A DNA stretch of 37,811 bases from Chara braunii (lineage: Eukaryota; Streptophyta; Charophyceae; Charales; Characeae). A program made the translations under genes and the position numbers. How positions within the stretch are numbered: position 1 is the first letter of the stretch; the number at the start of each line of letters is the position of its first letter. Shown here piece by piece: positions 21,620 to 31,332 of the stretch. The notes under the pieces are model-generated. The model searched no databases, had not been told where the DNA came from, and was given only the letters and a program-made list of their open reading frames with translations. The stretch covers positions 932,647 through 970,457 of the forward strand of contig BFEA01000286.1 in assembly GCA_003427395.1 (NCBI GenBank), written 5' to 3'.

Positions 21620-23074
21620 TGCTCCGTAAGCTTCGATTATACGAGGTGCAACCATATCACAACCTAATCGTGAGACGAGCAAAAACGAGAACAAAATCGA
21701 TATCGGGGCAAAATTCTTATCCCCTCTACAGCCGCATCAGGTGCCGGTAAAGATTCGACACAATCAAAAGCAAGGACAAGGATTCTCAGCGAGAAGATAG
21801 ACAAGCAAGCATAGCATCCATACATCCACACATTCAACAATCATGCACACAATGCAATCGAGACGGACATCGCAAGGGCAAGTATGAGCAAAAACCCAAG
21901 TTCAGATTTCAGAAAGCCGAAACGAAAACAAGAACGGGCAAACCCCCCAAAGCCGCAATCAAAATGTATGTTTACAGATGAAGAGGGAGAAGAGACAAAG
22001 AAACAGCAAATCTGCGTCCATCGACCTCAACTCTCTCCTCCTCTCTCTCTCTCTTCTTCGATGCGGACAGTCCGTCATCACGCACCAACCCACGAAGTTG
22101 TTACCCCGCTTAGTCCTCCCGCACCCGTCAGATTCGCCCGTGCCCATAGTCCGTCGTGGCCCACGTCAATCCCACGCGTTCGGCACCAGCCCGTCTCTTA
22201 CTTCGCTCGTGTGCCGACCCTTCCTGATCGCGCAACCCCGAGCTTCCAACAACGGGTTAAGAGAGTTGACTAATCGCGCAGCCGAAATTTATAGCGTGCA
22301 TGCATGCGCGAAGAACACAGAATTTCCAGGACTTAGAGTGGGGATTAGAGAGGGAGCGCTTGCGTTCTGCATGATCGGGCCGCGGCGTGGGGGACGTAGC
22401 CCTTCTCCACGCATCGATCCGAGCATACAAGCCGCGACTTACAAAGATTTCAACAAAAAAAAGAGAGGGAGGGCGGGAGCGACGAAGTGCAAGAAGAAAG
22501 ATACAGTTACAATGGCGCCCGCCCAAATTACAGTTACGCACACGATTAAGGGCGCCCACTAATCAGAGTACCGTTGCAGCCGCATGAAGAAGCGCGTAGA
22601 CAAAAGGCGCCGCGCGGCAAGAAAATCCTAATTACAGAATTCCTAAATTCCTATCTAATGCGGAAAAGCAAAAAACACGAACTTCAGGGGGAAAGTCCAA
22701 AATTCCGAGAGCTATCGGGGCTCGACAAAATTCGAAAAAGATTCAAAAGAAATTTAAAAAACAATGAAGCGAATTCCCGCGCGATATCCTCACCCAAAAA
22801 GGTCGAAACCGAAACGAAGGAAACGACGTTAACATTTATTAATCGCGCGCGCGGGGGAGAGTCAGCCATTCATCCGACCAATCAATCATCCGGCCATCCC
22901 AGGACACACCCAGCTCCGAACCCAGTCATACGAAAAGAAGCGACGAAAAGGCAAGGGTACTGATGCAATTTTCCACCGATCCCGATTTCCCGCAATTGGT
23001 CCAACCTTCCCAGCTTAGGACCCCTCGTTGCAACCACGCAGAAAATCGCGTGTTACAGAAAGTGGTTCGTCACA
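21620..23074 (-). mobile_element. LTR-like repeat, left copy (1455 bp)
   Basis: Near-identical to 35260-36717. On the plus strand it begins TGCTCCGTAAGC and ends GGTTCGTCACA, giving TG...CA ends. Minus orientation is favoured by the 5' end TGTGACG and a TATA-like CTATAAATTTC at about 22285-22295. Differences from the right copy include a ~17-bp insertion near 22095 and a missing ~27-bp stretch near 22190. Open frames inside (for example plus 21884-22273) are present in both copies but look like non-coding LTR text. Confidence 0.75.
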
Positions 23075-23165
23075 TATGTGACGCCCAGGGGGTTCCAGTA
23101 TTAGCAAGCTCCTGCTTGCTTGTTGACACGTGTCGATTTCTCTAATCAATCGACACGCGGAACAC
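23068..23165. repeat. LTR end junction: palindrome and two hairpins
   Basis: CGTCACATATGTGACG (23068-23083) is a perfect 16-bp palindrome where the left LTR end abuts a second TGTGACGCCC word (23077). Hairpins follow: AGCAAGC/GCTTGCT at about 23103-23120, and CGTGTCGATT/AATCGACACG at about 23129-23157. This may be the head-to-head junction of two LTR ends. Confidence 0.55.
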
Positions 23166-23318
23166 TTCTGTCTATGCCACTTACCGTTCAATTGCGTGTG
23201 AACGTCATCCAACGTGGCAATACTGCTCCTCTATTAGTTCCTCAAGTTGGGCTCTCGACGATCCAAGGAGGGGATCTTTCTCGTGCCGTCGCCGCGACAC
23301 GCGTCCATTACCGCTGCA

Positions 23319-24899
23319 TCAGTAATTGACCGGGAGGGGGAAGGGAAGTCGGTACATGGCGGTTCGGCGGGGTGGAGGGTTTATGGGTAGTGGGGGCAGG
23401 AGGCTTTCCATTCCGGCTACAGTCTCCGGGAGCTCCTGATAACGAACAATGCGATGAAAACGAGGGAATCGGTTGCCAGTGCGAGGGAGGGACGCAAGAT
23501 AGTCGGGATAAAGGGTAGTGAGGGTTCGGAAAAGTACCGCGCGGAAGCGATCACGGTCTTCGCAGGCGGGGATGGTCCCCGTTATCACGCAATAAACCTT
23601 GATCATATTGTGGCCTCGCCACGCGACACTAAGTAGCAAGACATAGAGGCAGAAAGTCGGGACGGCGCATCGAATGGAGGGATGGGGATGCACTACTACA
23701 GTGAGGCGAGCGGCGTAAAAGTGACGGAAGGTGTCGAGGGGGAACGGGTTAGAGGGGAACGTGACGGAAGCAGTGAGCTGGCGGAGGGTGAGGTAGTCAA
23801 GGGGACGGCGAGAGAGTGATTGGGGACGAAGGCCGATCGCCCGTATCGGTACGTCGGCGAATTGGGGGACGGTTTGGGGAGGAGGGGGATCGGCTTCGTC
23901 GCCACGCTGATGGGGTCGGAGTCGTGGCCGCGAGGTCGCCATCTTTAGGTCGGGGCGGCTCGGAATCTCGGTTCGGGTCGTCGTGGATCTGCAGACTCGC
24001 CGCGCTTGCAAGTTCTAAATCCTTCCCGGCCGCGATCTCTTCTCTTTTGCGGACCGCCTCAGGATCTTCAACCTCTGTGCCCGTATGCAGTGCTTCCTCC
24101 GGCACGGCTTTCCACTTCGATCCAGCAGGCTCGTCTTCGTGCTCCTCCTCTTCTTCCTCATCTTCTTCTTCTTCACTCTGTTCCCCCTCGCTATGCTCGC
24201 TATGGCTCCCTTCTTCGGGGGTTTTGTCCTCTTCCCCGAGCACTTCGTCGCTATCCCCTCTTTCTTCCTGCGTGTCTCCTCCTTCGTCACTCCTGGTGCT
24301 CTCTTCCTCCTCCTCCTCTTCTCGAATGGCAGCAAACTGCTCCGCCGTAGGGTGCCTGAAGAAGGCAGGATCGCGAACCGTCTGGGGATCCAAATACTGT
24401 TGCTGTGACGGCGGGATGCGTTCTGCGGCTCCTTCCACGCAAGCCGACCATTGAAGGTAAGGTGTCAATGTGCAAGAGAGTACGTGGGGAACTGGATGCT
24501 CGTCGTCTTGCGCGATGATGTCGAGAGGGAGATCATCCACCAGCTGCACGACAGGGATCGTGAGCTCTTGCGTAATAAGCTCCTTATGACCGGGCCGCAC
24601 TGTTCCAAATAAAAACGCGAGAAACTCTCGTTCCACGTTGGTGCGCCAGGCCTGGATAAGCAGCAACTCCAGACGCTGTCGGCGCGAATACCCTTACAAG
24701 GGTATCCGCCCTGGTTTTGCAAATAACAGAAAAACAGTTTTGGTTTAAAGTTGACGTATACCGCGCTAAGCGCGGCTGCGTCTGTAATTGCGTTGACTGG
24801 GTGGTTGACCACAATAGCGAGTGCGTGAGCACGCAGGTTTAAGGCGTGCGTGATTCCTTTCTGTTGTTGATCGTAGTAGCCGGCTCGAACCTCGGTCAT
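23319..24899 (-). pseudogene. Gag-like retroelement ORF, broken by frameshifts
   Basis: Read on the minus strand in three frames. An N-terminal part starting MTEVRAGYYDQQQKGITHAL runs from 24899 to about 24700. It then shifts frame into RRQRLELLLIQAWRTN... (to about 23960), which includes a Glu/Asp/Ser-rich acidic stretch at about 24330-24120. It shifts again into a Pro/Arg-rich then hydrophobic part (...ADVPIRAIGLRPQSLSRR...) ending at 23319. The end of one frame and the sensible continuation in the next suggest one ancestral protein of about 520 residues. I do not recognise the family. A gag-like role is inferred from the setting beside an LTR and from the size; no zinc knuckle is visible. 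Confidence 0.5.
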
Positions 24900-25960
24900 T
24901 TTGCTTGGTGATATTATTATTTATTTATTTTTGATTAAGCAGGAATTAAGGATATTTTCTTTGATTGGTACATTTGACCGAGTTGAGCGCGCGTGCGGAG
25001 AACGACCCCGACGGTGACATCGACAACGATGGTACGACCTTGTACGGTAAGCGGGGTGTCGTAGGATGGCGCGCGGGGCAGTTATGGCATGGTATAAGCC
25101 AGCCGGCACGGACACTGGGAGTCGTGCAGCCGGTTTTGTTGGACAAAACCGTCGCGCCGCACTGCCTTGTATGGTATTCTGTGGGACTTAGTCTCAGGCT
25201 TGGGCTTAGCCCTATAGGTTACGGTATTGGACTACTATTATGAAGGTTTGGGGATCGAGGCCAGCGAGTGTCGGCACAGTAGCGGCAAAGCGCTATGGAG
25301 AGAACCGAGGGGTTGAGGGCCCGACGGGGCTATCCCTTTGGTTTTTGTTGACAAACGCGGCGACAGGCCTGGTCCACGGGAACGGTGGGGCTTAGTAGTC
25401 CCTGCATCCTGCTTAGGGATTTCTATTTATGATGATTTATTTTATCTTTGCTTTTTCTATATTGCTTATTGCTTCTATTGATATTTGCGGTCCCGTTTTC
25501 GTTCGGGATGCGGTACCACGACTGGCAGTTCACATCTTAAAAGAAACCACAGGTGGGGGTACCACCGCGGCTAAGTCCTTCGGGACATCTGTTAAAATTG
25601 GAATGATACAGAGTAGATTGGCGTGGGGCCTCGGCGCCGGTGAAGGCTATAAAAACGAGGGCCGTCTGACAGCCAGAGTTTCTGAGAAGCGGGGGTTGTC
25701 GGAGCACGCGGTGGAAAGCAGGAGCGACGGGGCTTGTCGGACCACGGGCTGTGCTGGGTACGGGCAGGCCGGGCAACAGCGGAGAGCGACCCGAAGTAAA
25801 GGCGGTGGTCGGAGCGCAGTGGGGCAGAGGGCGGTTTGGCGCTAAGGTGGAGTCGTGCAGCGATGCTAAGGTGCAAATCGTTCGTCGGACTTGGGTATAG
25901 GGGCGAAAGACTAATCGAATCGTATAGTAGCGGGTTCCCTCCGAAGTCCCTCACAGGCCG
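24900..25960. other. Non-coding stretch upstream of the gag-like ORF
   Basis: Starts with an AT-rich ATTATTTATTTATTT block just upstream of the gag-like start, then GC-rich sequence. A 9-bp hairpin CGGTTTTGT/ACAAAACCG lies at 25131-25151. Open frames (for example plus 25429-25845) are unrecognised. Confidence 0.4.
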
Positions 25961-26200
25961 NNNNNNNNNNNNNNNNNNNNNNNNNNNNNNNNNNNNNNNN
26001 NNNNNNNNNNNNNNNNNNNNNNNNNNNNNNNNNNNNNNNNNNNNNNNNNNNNNNNNNNNNNNNNNNNNNNNNNNNNNNNNNNNNNNNNNNNNNNNNNNNN
26101 NNNNNNNNNNNNNNNNNNNNNNNNNNNNNNNNNNNNNNNNNNNNNNNNNNNNNNNNNNNNNNNNNNNNNNNNNNNNNNNNNNNNNNNNNNNNNNNNNNNN
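25961..26200. other. Assembly gap (240 N)
   Basis: Run of N. Open frames drawn across it are meaningless. Confidence 1.
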
Positions 26201-28322
26201 GTGATACAGTGACGGATGAACCCGGACGCGGGCGGGCGCCGGGCGCGGGCGAAGAGGTCGGGTTGGACTGCGCTAGCAGCCGCGGACGCTGTGAAAGCAA
26301 ATGGGGCAGCAGGCGGACTGGCGCTGTGTATCGGTGGGCGTAACGGCGAGGCGATAGCGCTGAGAAAGGGGGGATGATTCCGGCGCGATATCGCGCCAGA
26401 TGCATGCCATTTTGAGGTTGGCGGGATGATGAGTTGGGCGCAATCCAAACAACGTAACTCTTTCGTTCCTCGACGGAATCGAGAGAGGGAAGAGGCATTC
26501 CCGGGTTTTTGACCCCGGGCGAAGCAGATAGTAATGTTAGTTTCGAGGATGGGTCAGTAGAGCGGGAGGTTAGTGAAGGAGAACATCGCGCGGAGCTATG
26601 GTGGAGCAGGCGGGAGGAGAAGAAGAGGAAGTACATAGCGCCACCGATTGAGGACAGAATTGGTAAGGGGTGATCCTACACGGGGGCTTTTGAGGGCTGG
26701 CGAGCCCGAATCTGCGGTTAGAATAGGCCGAAAATGTATGTATGAATAGGTTAGTGAGAAACAACGTGCGTGAAGGTAATGGGGAGGACGACGACAAAGT
26801 GGGAGCTTCGAAATGGTATGGCTCGCTCGTTTCTCATAAAAAACGAGCAAGCAAAAGTTTGAATTTGGGGTCTTGGGGGACGGCGAGTACGATGGCACCG
26901 AGAGACTCCACGTTTGGGGCGTCGTTTTAGCAGTTAGGAGGTTTAAAGCTGCGCGGGGGCATAAATGGGATGTATCTTCATATGAACCAGCGGGAGATTC
27001 ATCCTCGTTTTGCACTGGTGCATGCACGGGAGAAAAGGAAATCAAACTGCGAAGGCTAACGCAAACGCACGAGGATCGAGGGAGCGAACAAGTGAAAGGA
27101 ATGAGAATGTGTCGAACGCTTACCTTGGATGCGCCATCTGCTAACTGGGACTCGCCACGAGAGAGCCGCTGAGAAGGTGGGAAGCAACTTGCAGTGAAGG
27201 AAAGAAAATTCGAACGAACCTAGGCGCAGATTCGCACTAGGTGCATCCAAAAGTGAAGGAAGAGAAATAGTGATATTTCGCTCGATTCACTACAGAATCG
27301 AACGAAGTAGGATGGTATTTCGGGGTTCCAAAGCGGGGCGATCGCAACCGTAATGTTAGATTGGGCGATGAAATAGTAGAATAGGAGGTAGAAAGAGAGG
27401 TTGGTGCGCGAAGTAGTCGAGAAGGAGAAGGGGGAAGTGCGGAGAAACGAGTACTCGACCATTTCTTGGCCGTTGTTGGTGAACAGAGATCGGACACTGG
27501 GGTATTTGAGTGAGGCGAGCCCGGCCATGGAGTTAGATTTAGAGGTAAGTGATTAGGCTGGGCGGTGTAATGGTTAGAGGCTGCGCGCAGGGGTGGTGTT
27601 TCGACAGTAGGCGGAGGCCTTGTTCGTCTAGTTCCGACAGGATAAACGAAAGAGAGGGGTGTGAGAGAATGACTGAAGGAAAGTAAGAGGGGTTGAGTCG
27701 TGGATTTGGAGGTTTGGTTACCAACCGGCACCCTGCCTATCTCGTCCGCCGGAGTAGTAGGAGGTGAACTGCAGACTGGAGGACCTACTTGTTGGTTGGC
27801 GTCGTCCTGTCAACTTGGGAAACAACTAGACAACAGCGGAGTTGTGGGCTTGCTGTCTGACCGACGACTGACTTTAGCCCACTGAATGGGCTAATTGTAA
27901 ACCAACCGCGGATCGAAGGGCTATTTGCCGGCTAATGCGTTGCTCAACTTACCGAATAGAGCAGTTGGGGCCGAGTTCGTATGCAAAAGCACGACTTGTC
28001 CGGGCTGCGCTTTTGCTACNACAGTGGTTGTGTTTGCTGAGGGNTGCCGTGCTGTTGGCGGTAGTGCGGACTGCTGTATAGTAGCTGCGTTTGTTGCGCC
28101 AAGCTGCATTTTCACTGCGCCACGCTGCACGCTTTTGTTGTGCTGCGGGACCTTGCAAGTGTGCACGAGGCGTACGTTGTGTCGAGCACGGCTAACTAAG
28201 GCCGGGTGGCTGCAGTCTTACCAGGGGGAACGAGAGTATGGTGTAGGAGGTGCGGTCAAAACCCACGAAGAGGGAGTCAACGGTACAACCCCGGGGGTCG
28301 TCAGGAGTTCGACTGCGACTGA
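26201..28322. other. GC-rich retroelement-like sequence without a recognisable gene
   Basis: Several purine-rich stretches and unrecognised open frames on the minus strand (for example 27045-26596 and 27731-27237). Single Ns occur at 28020 and 28044. No domain motifs seen. Confidence 0.4.
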
Positions 28323-28621
28323 TTGATCCAGGTGATGACCACGCGGTTGTTATCTTGGCCATCATTGCGGGGCCCTCATGCGTTGGAAGATAACAAGGCC
28401 CTCTCTCGCAAGACTGAGAGCACAATTTTTGGATCTGAGAGTCTCTACCTTTCTATTTCTATCCTTTCTAACTCTCAGTCTAGTCCTGTGGTTACGAGAG
28501 GAAGGCGGCAGGTGGGATTGCAACCCGTAGGTCCACATCAAGACTTTGTGGGGAGTCCACCCACCGATTGCGGGAGCTCTGCCGGAACCTAGGCGAGGTT
28601 CTGGAGGCAGGGAACCTTCAG

Positions 28622-28730
28622 GTAAATCATCTTCATCCGTACAGCTTACTACTACCCATGTTTGTCTATATCCCTGTAGTATGATTGTCGTATGCATGTC
28701 TTGTCCCTATGATTTTTGTTTTCTCTTCAG
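28622..28730 (+). other. Candidate GT-AG intron, 109 nt
   Basis: CCTTCAG|GTAAATC at the left; a pyrimidine-rich TTTTTGTTTTCTCTTCAG|GA at the right. Size and splice consensus fit a small plant-type intron in a plus-strand transcript leading into the hairpin arrays. The upstream flank has a 9-bp hairpin CCGGAACCT/AGGTTCTGG at about 28582-28604. No convincing protein is encoded across the junction. Confidence 0.45.
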
Positions 28731-28870
28731 GACCTAATCAGATTGAATGGAAAGAATGTATGATAGTGAAGCATAAGTTTCAGTTTGTTTTGATTGAAAG
28801 CAGACTAAGGATGAACTGGGGGAAGGTGGGAGAAAGGTAAACTGCATGCGTTTGACCGGGTCAACCAAAG

Positions 28871-29557
28871 CCTAAGCATTGTTTCTACTGTGAATGGCTC
28901 AGGGCTATGTTATTTGACTGTTTTCTGAAGGACCAGACATTGTTTCTACTGTGAATGGCCTGGTCGCTGTGTTTTATTTGATTGTTTTCCAAAGAACCAG
29001 ACATTGTTTCTACTGTGAATGGTTTGGCTACCTTAGTTAACTCTGAGGGTTTGTCTGATTGAAGGGGTTTAAATTCTTGTTTATTCTGAGGGAGGATTTT
29101 TTGTCTAAGGTTAAAAATTGTTTTCATGGTGAATGGTTTAGCCTGATAACCACGCACATAATTTAAACTAAGTATAAAAGAAAGTATTTTTATGTATATT
29201 TGCATGTGAACTGGCAGCTGGGCATTGTTTCTACTGTGAATGGTCTAGCGTTAAGCCATATCATTAAGAAGAGAGAAGGGAAAATACAGAGTATAAATGG
29301 AAATAGTTTGTGACAAGTCGAACATTGTTTCTACTGTGAATGGTTCAGTCCCCTGCTCATATTTGTCTTTTTTTTTAAAAACAAAGTCAGAGAAATACCA
29401 AAACTTTAGATATTAAACAACTCAGGGCGACTAGGCATTGTTTCCATGGCGAATGGCCTAGTCATCTGCCCAAAAGAAGAAAGAAATAACTGTGCAACTT
29501 GTTCGTGTATATCATAAAGACAAGTTGGGCATTGTTTCAATGACGAATGGTCCAACT
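28871..29557 (+). repeat. Array A: eight hairpins with conserved core and covarying stems
   Basis: Core ATTGTTTCTACTGTGAATG (19 nt; variants in copies 4, 7 and 8) starts at 28878, 28939, 29003, 29117, 29224, 29324, 29437 and 29531. Each core is flanked by arms that pair with each other but differ between copies: CCTAAGC/GCTCAGG, GACCAGAC/GCCTGGTC, AACCAGAC/GTTTGGCT, GGTTAAA/TTTAGCC, GCTGGGC/GTCTAGC, the weaker GTCGAAC/GTTCAGTC, GACTAGGC/GCCTAGTC (8/8) and AGTTGGGC/GTCCAACT. The core can add CATT/AATG pairing with one bulged G. Spacing is 61-114 nt and spacers are unrelated by eye. Preserved pairing with changed sequence suggests selection for a folded RNA. No known family recognised. Confidence 0.85.
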
Positions 29558-29830
29558 CTATGTCTTATGTAAGATGGGTACATGGATTCAAGAACTTGAA
29601 GATTCATGAACTATCTATATGGAATAAACTTGGGGTGGTGAGAGTACTTATATTTGTGGTTTGGTTTGCATGTGACTGGATGGGATGACTAGTTTGTTTA
29701 AGTTTCATTACTATAGGTAGTTGCTCTAGTTGCTCGCCACGTGCTGGAGCCATAGGAGTTAGTGTCAATTCCTGTTTTTTCTGTAATAACTTTTTCACTA
29801 CTCAGGTCATTTCCTGCATTTTCTGATATC
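29558..29830. other. Spacer between the two structured arrays
   Basis: AT-rich, with no core motif of either array and no recognisable gene. Confidence 0.5.
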
Positions 29831-29850
29831 TTTTTCTTATACTTGGCTTT

Positions 29851-30420
29851 GTATAAATCTTGGCAAGCTACTTTTCCTACGGGAAGCGCTGCCGAAATTT
29901 CTACAAATCCAAGAAGTTATTCAACTTCACTTGTCTGAGTTCAATCTGTCTTTTCCATATATCTGGCTTAGTTTAAATCTGGGAAGTCTCCCTTTTTAAA
30001 GGGAGTGTTGCCCAAAATTTTGCTAATTCAGGGAGTTAGACAAAATTAAATTTTGGAAAGTCAAAGTTACTTTCAAAATCTGAACTTAGTCTTGTATAAA
30101 TTCTGGGAAGTCTCGTTTTCTAAAGGGAGTGCTGCCCAAATTTATACTAATTCAGAGAGTTAGACAAAATTTGATTCTCAAAAGTTATAGATTATTTCTG
30201 TTTTTATATCTGACTTAGTATAAATCTGGGAAGTCTCATTTTCTAAAGGGAGTGTTTCCCAAATTTCTACTAATTCGGAGAGTAAGACATAATTTTGACT
30301 TTCCAGACTTAGAGATTATTTCGACGTTCATATTTAGACTTATATAAATTCTGGAAAGACACTTTTTCTATGGGAAGCGCTGCCGAAAGTTTTCTTACTT
30401 TAAAGGAGATAGACTATATT
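29851..30420 (+). repeat. Array B: five ~122-bp units with a nested stem-loop
   Basis: Unit cores start near 29852, 29974, 30095, 30218 and 30343. Consensus words: TATAAATCTGGGAAGTCTC, TTTTCTAAAGGGAGTG, TGCCCAAATTT, CTAATTCAGAGAGTTAGAC. The outer stem AAAT-C-TGGG/CCCA-A-ATTT encloses CTCCC/GGGAG. In units 1 and 5 the right side is TGCCGAAA, and in unit 1 the left side changes to TTGGCA so pairing is kept. Unit 4 extends to AAATCTGGGAA/TTCCCAAATTT. A second structured family, following Array A directly. Confidence 0.8.
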
Positions 30421-30480
30421 TTGACAGGTGGCGATTCAGGCGACCCACCCAAAATAAGGGAGATTCTGCAGTTGGTTTAC

Positions 30481-30516
30481 CCTAAGCCTAAGCATTGACT
30501 TAAAAATAGGCTTAGG
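30481..30516 (+). repeat. Perfect hairpin, 10-bp arms
   Basis: CCTAAGCCTA (30481-30490) pairs with TAGGCTTAGG (30507-30516). The loop starts AGCATTGACTT, echoing the CCTAAGCATTG of Array A hairpin 1. Confidence 0.8.
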
Positions 30517-30642
30517 TTTAACTTTTAGGGAGATTTTGAGCAAAAATGAATTATGAAGTTGTATTCTCCATACACTTATGACCTTAGCTTGGGGATTGGT
30601 CTGCCGTGTGTTACAGACCTTTTTTTCAAGTTCAGGGTTAAA

Positions 30643-30720
30643 TCCAACTTGATCCTTTTGAGGATCACTTTCTGTTATCACTGATAACAGGTCGGTTGCC
30701 GATTCGTCGGTCTACGACCT
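30643..30720 (+). repeat. Cluster of short perfect hairpins
   Basis: In succession: GATCC/GGATC around TTTTGA; the 19-nt palindrome CTGTTATCACTGATAACAG at 30672-30690; and AGGTCG/CGACCT at about 30689-30720 enclosing CCGA-TTCG-TCGG, a stem capped by a UUCG-type tetraloop. Confidence 0.75.
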
Positions 30721-31291
30721 AATTTCAACTCTCCCTCCACACTCAACCTAAAAAGCTTTAGCCCTGGTGATCTTCGTTGTTTTATTAAGGTTTTCACCCG
30801 GACTTTTATTGAATGACCATTTAACAAAGGTACTGAGTATTTAATTAAGGTTGGTTAGACAGGAGGTTTTGGGGCTTGTATGGCTAGAGCGAGGGGTATG
30901 AGTGTCGAAGGTGGTTGGGATTGACTCCGTGTAATGTGTGGGTTGTTGATTTGGTTCGTTGATGTGACTGCAGGTATGTGTTGTGAGTCAGATTCTGGAT
31001 TTGGTTGCCTGCGATCACACATATACGTATTATTGTGAGAAATCCCAGTGAGACCGTGAAAAGTAATCGTCACATACTTAACCCTTATATACGTATACAT
31101 GGGTATACTTGGGATGAATGTTTGCATGGGCTGAAGAGTCCCCATATTAAAGCCCCACTCAGAAGCTGGGACTGAGGAACTTAGGGGAGGCCCCTACTTC
31201 TATATTTGTTCCTGCTTTTTGATGATTTTCTTAGTCGGACGTTTGGTCCTGGGCTGGGATTCGAGGTCCTTGTCCAGGACACCCCAAGCCC
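30721..31291. other. Downstream flank of the structured locus
   Basis: AT-rich to mixed sequence with no gene recognised. It leads into the GC-rich hairpin at 31292. Confidence 0.4.
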
Positions 31292-31332
31292 TAGGCTCTG
31301 CAGGGGAGGGGTTTTCCCTCGCGCAGAGCCTA
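31292..31332. repeat. Inverted repeat, 10-bp arms
   Basis: TAGGCTCTGC (31292-31301) and GCAGAGCCTA (31323-31332) enclose AGGGGA...TCCCT. Ns lie close by at 31362-31380. Confidence 0.8.

Noticed and set aside
21884-22273. Plus-strand ORF shared by both LTR-like repeats (also 35524-35868)
   Set aside because: Lengths and frames differ between the copies through indels, it lies wholly inside the repeat, and it has no recognisable domain.
25836-26636. Open frames crossing 25961-26200
   Set aside because: They span an assembly gap of Ns.
28871-29557. Array A as a CRISPR array
   Set aside because: Repeat spacing is irregular (61-114 nt), arms vary between copies, there are no cas genes and the context is eukaryotic.
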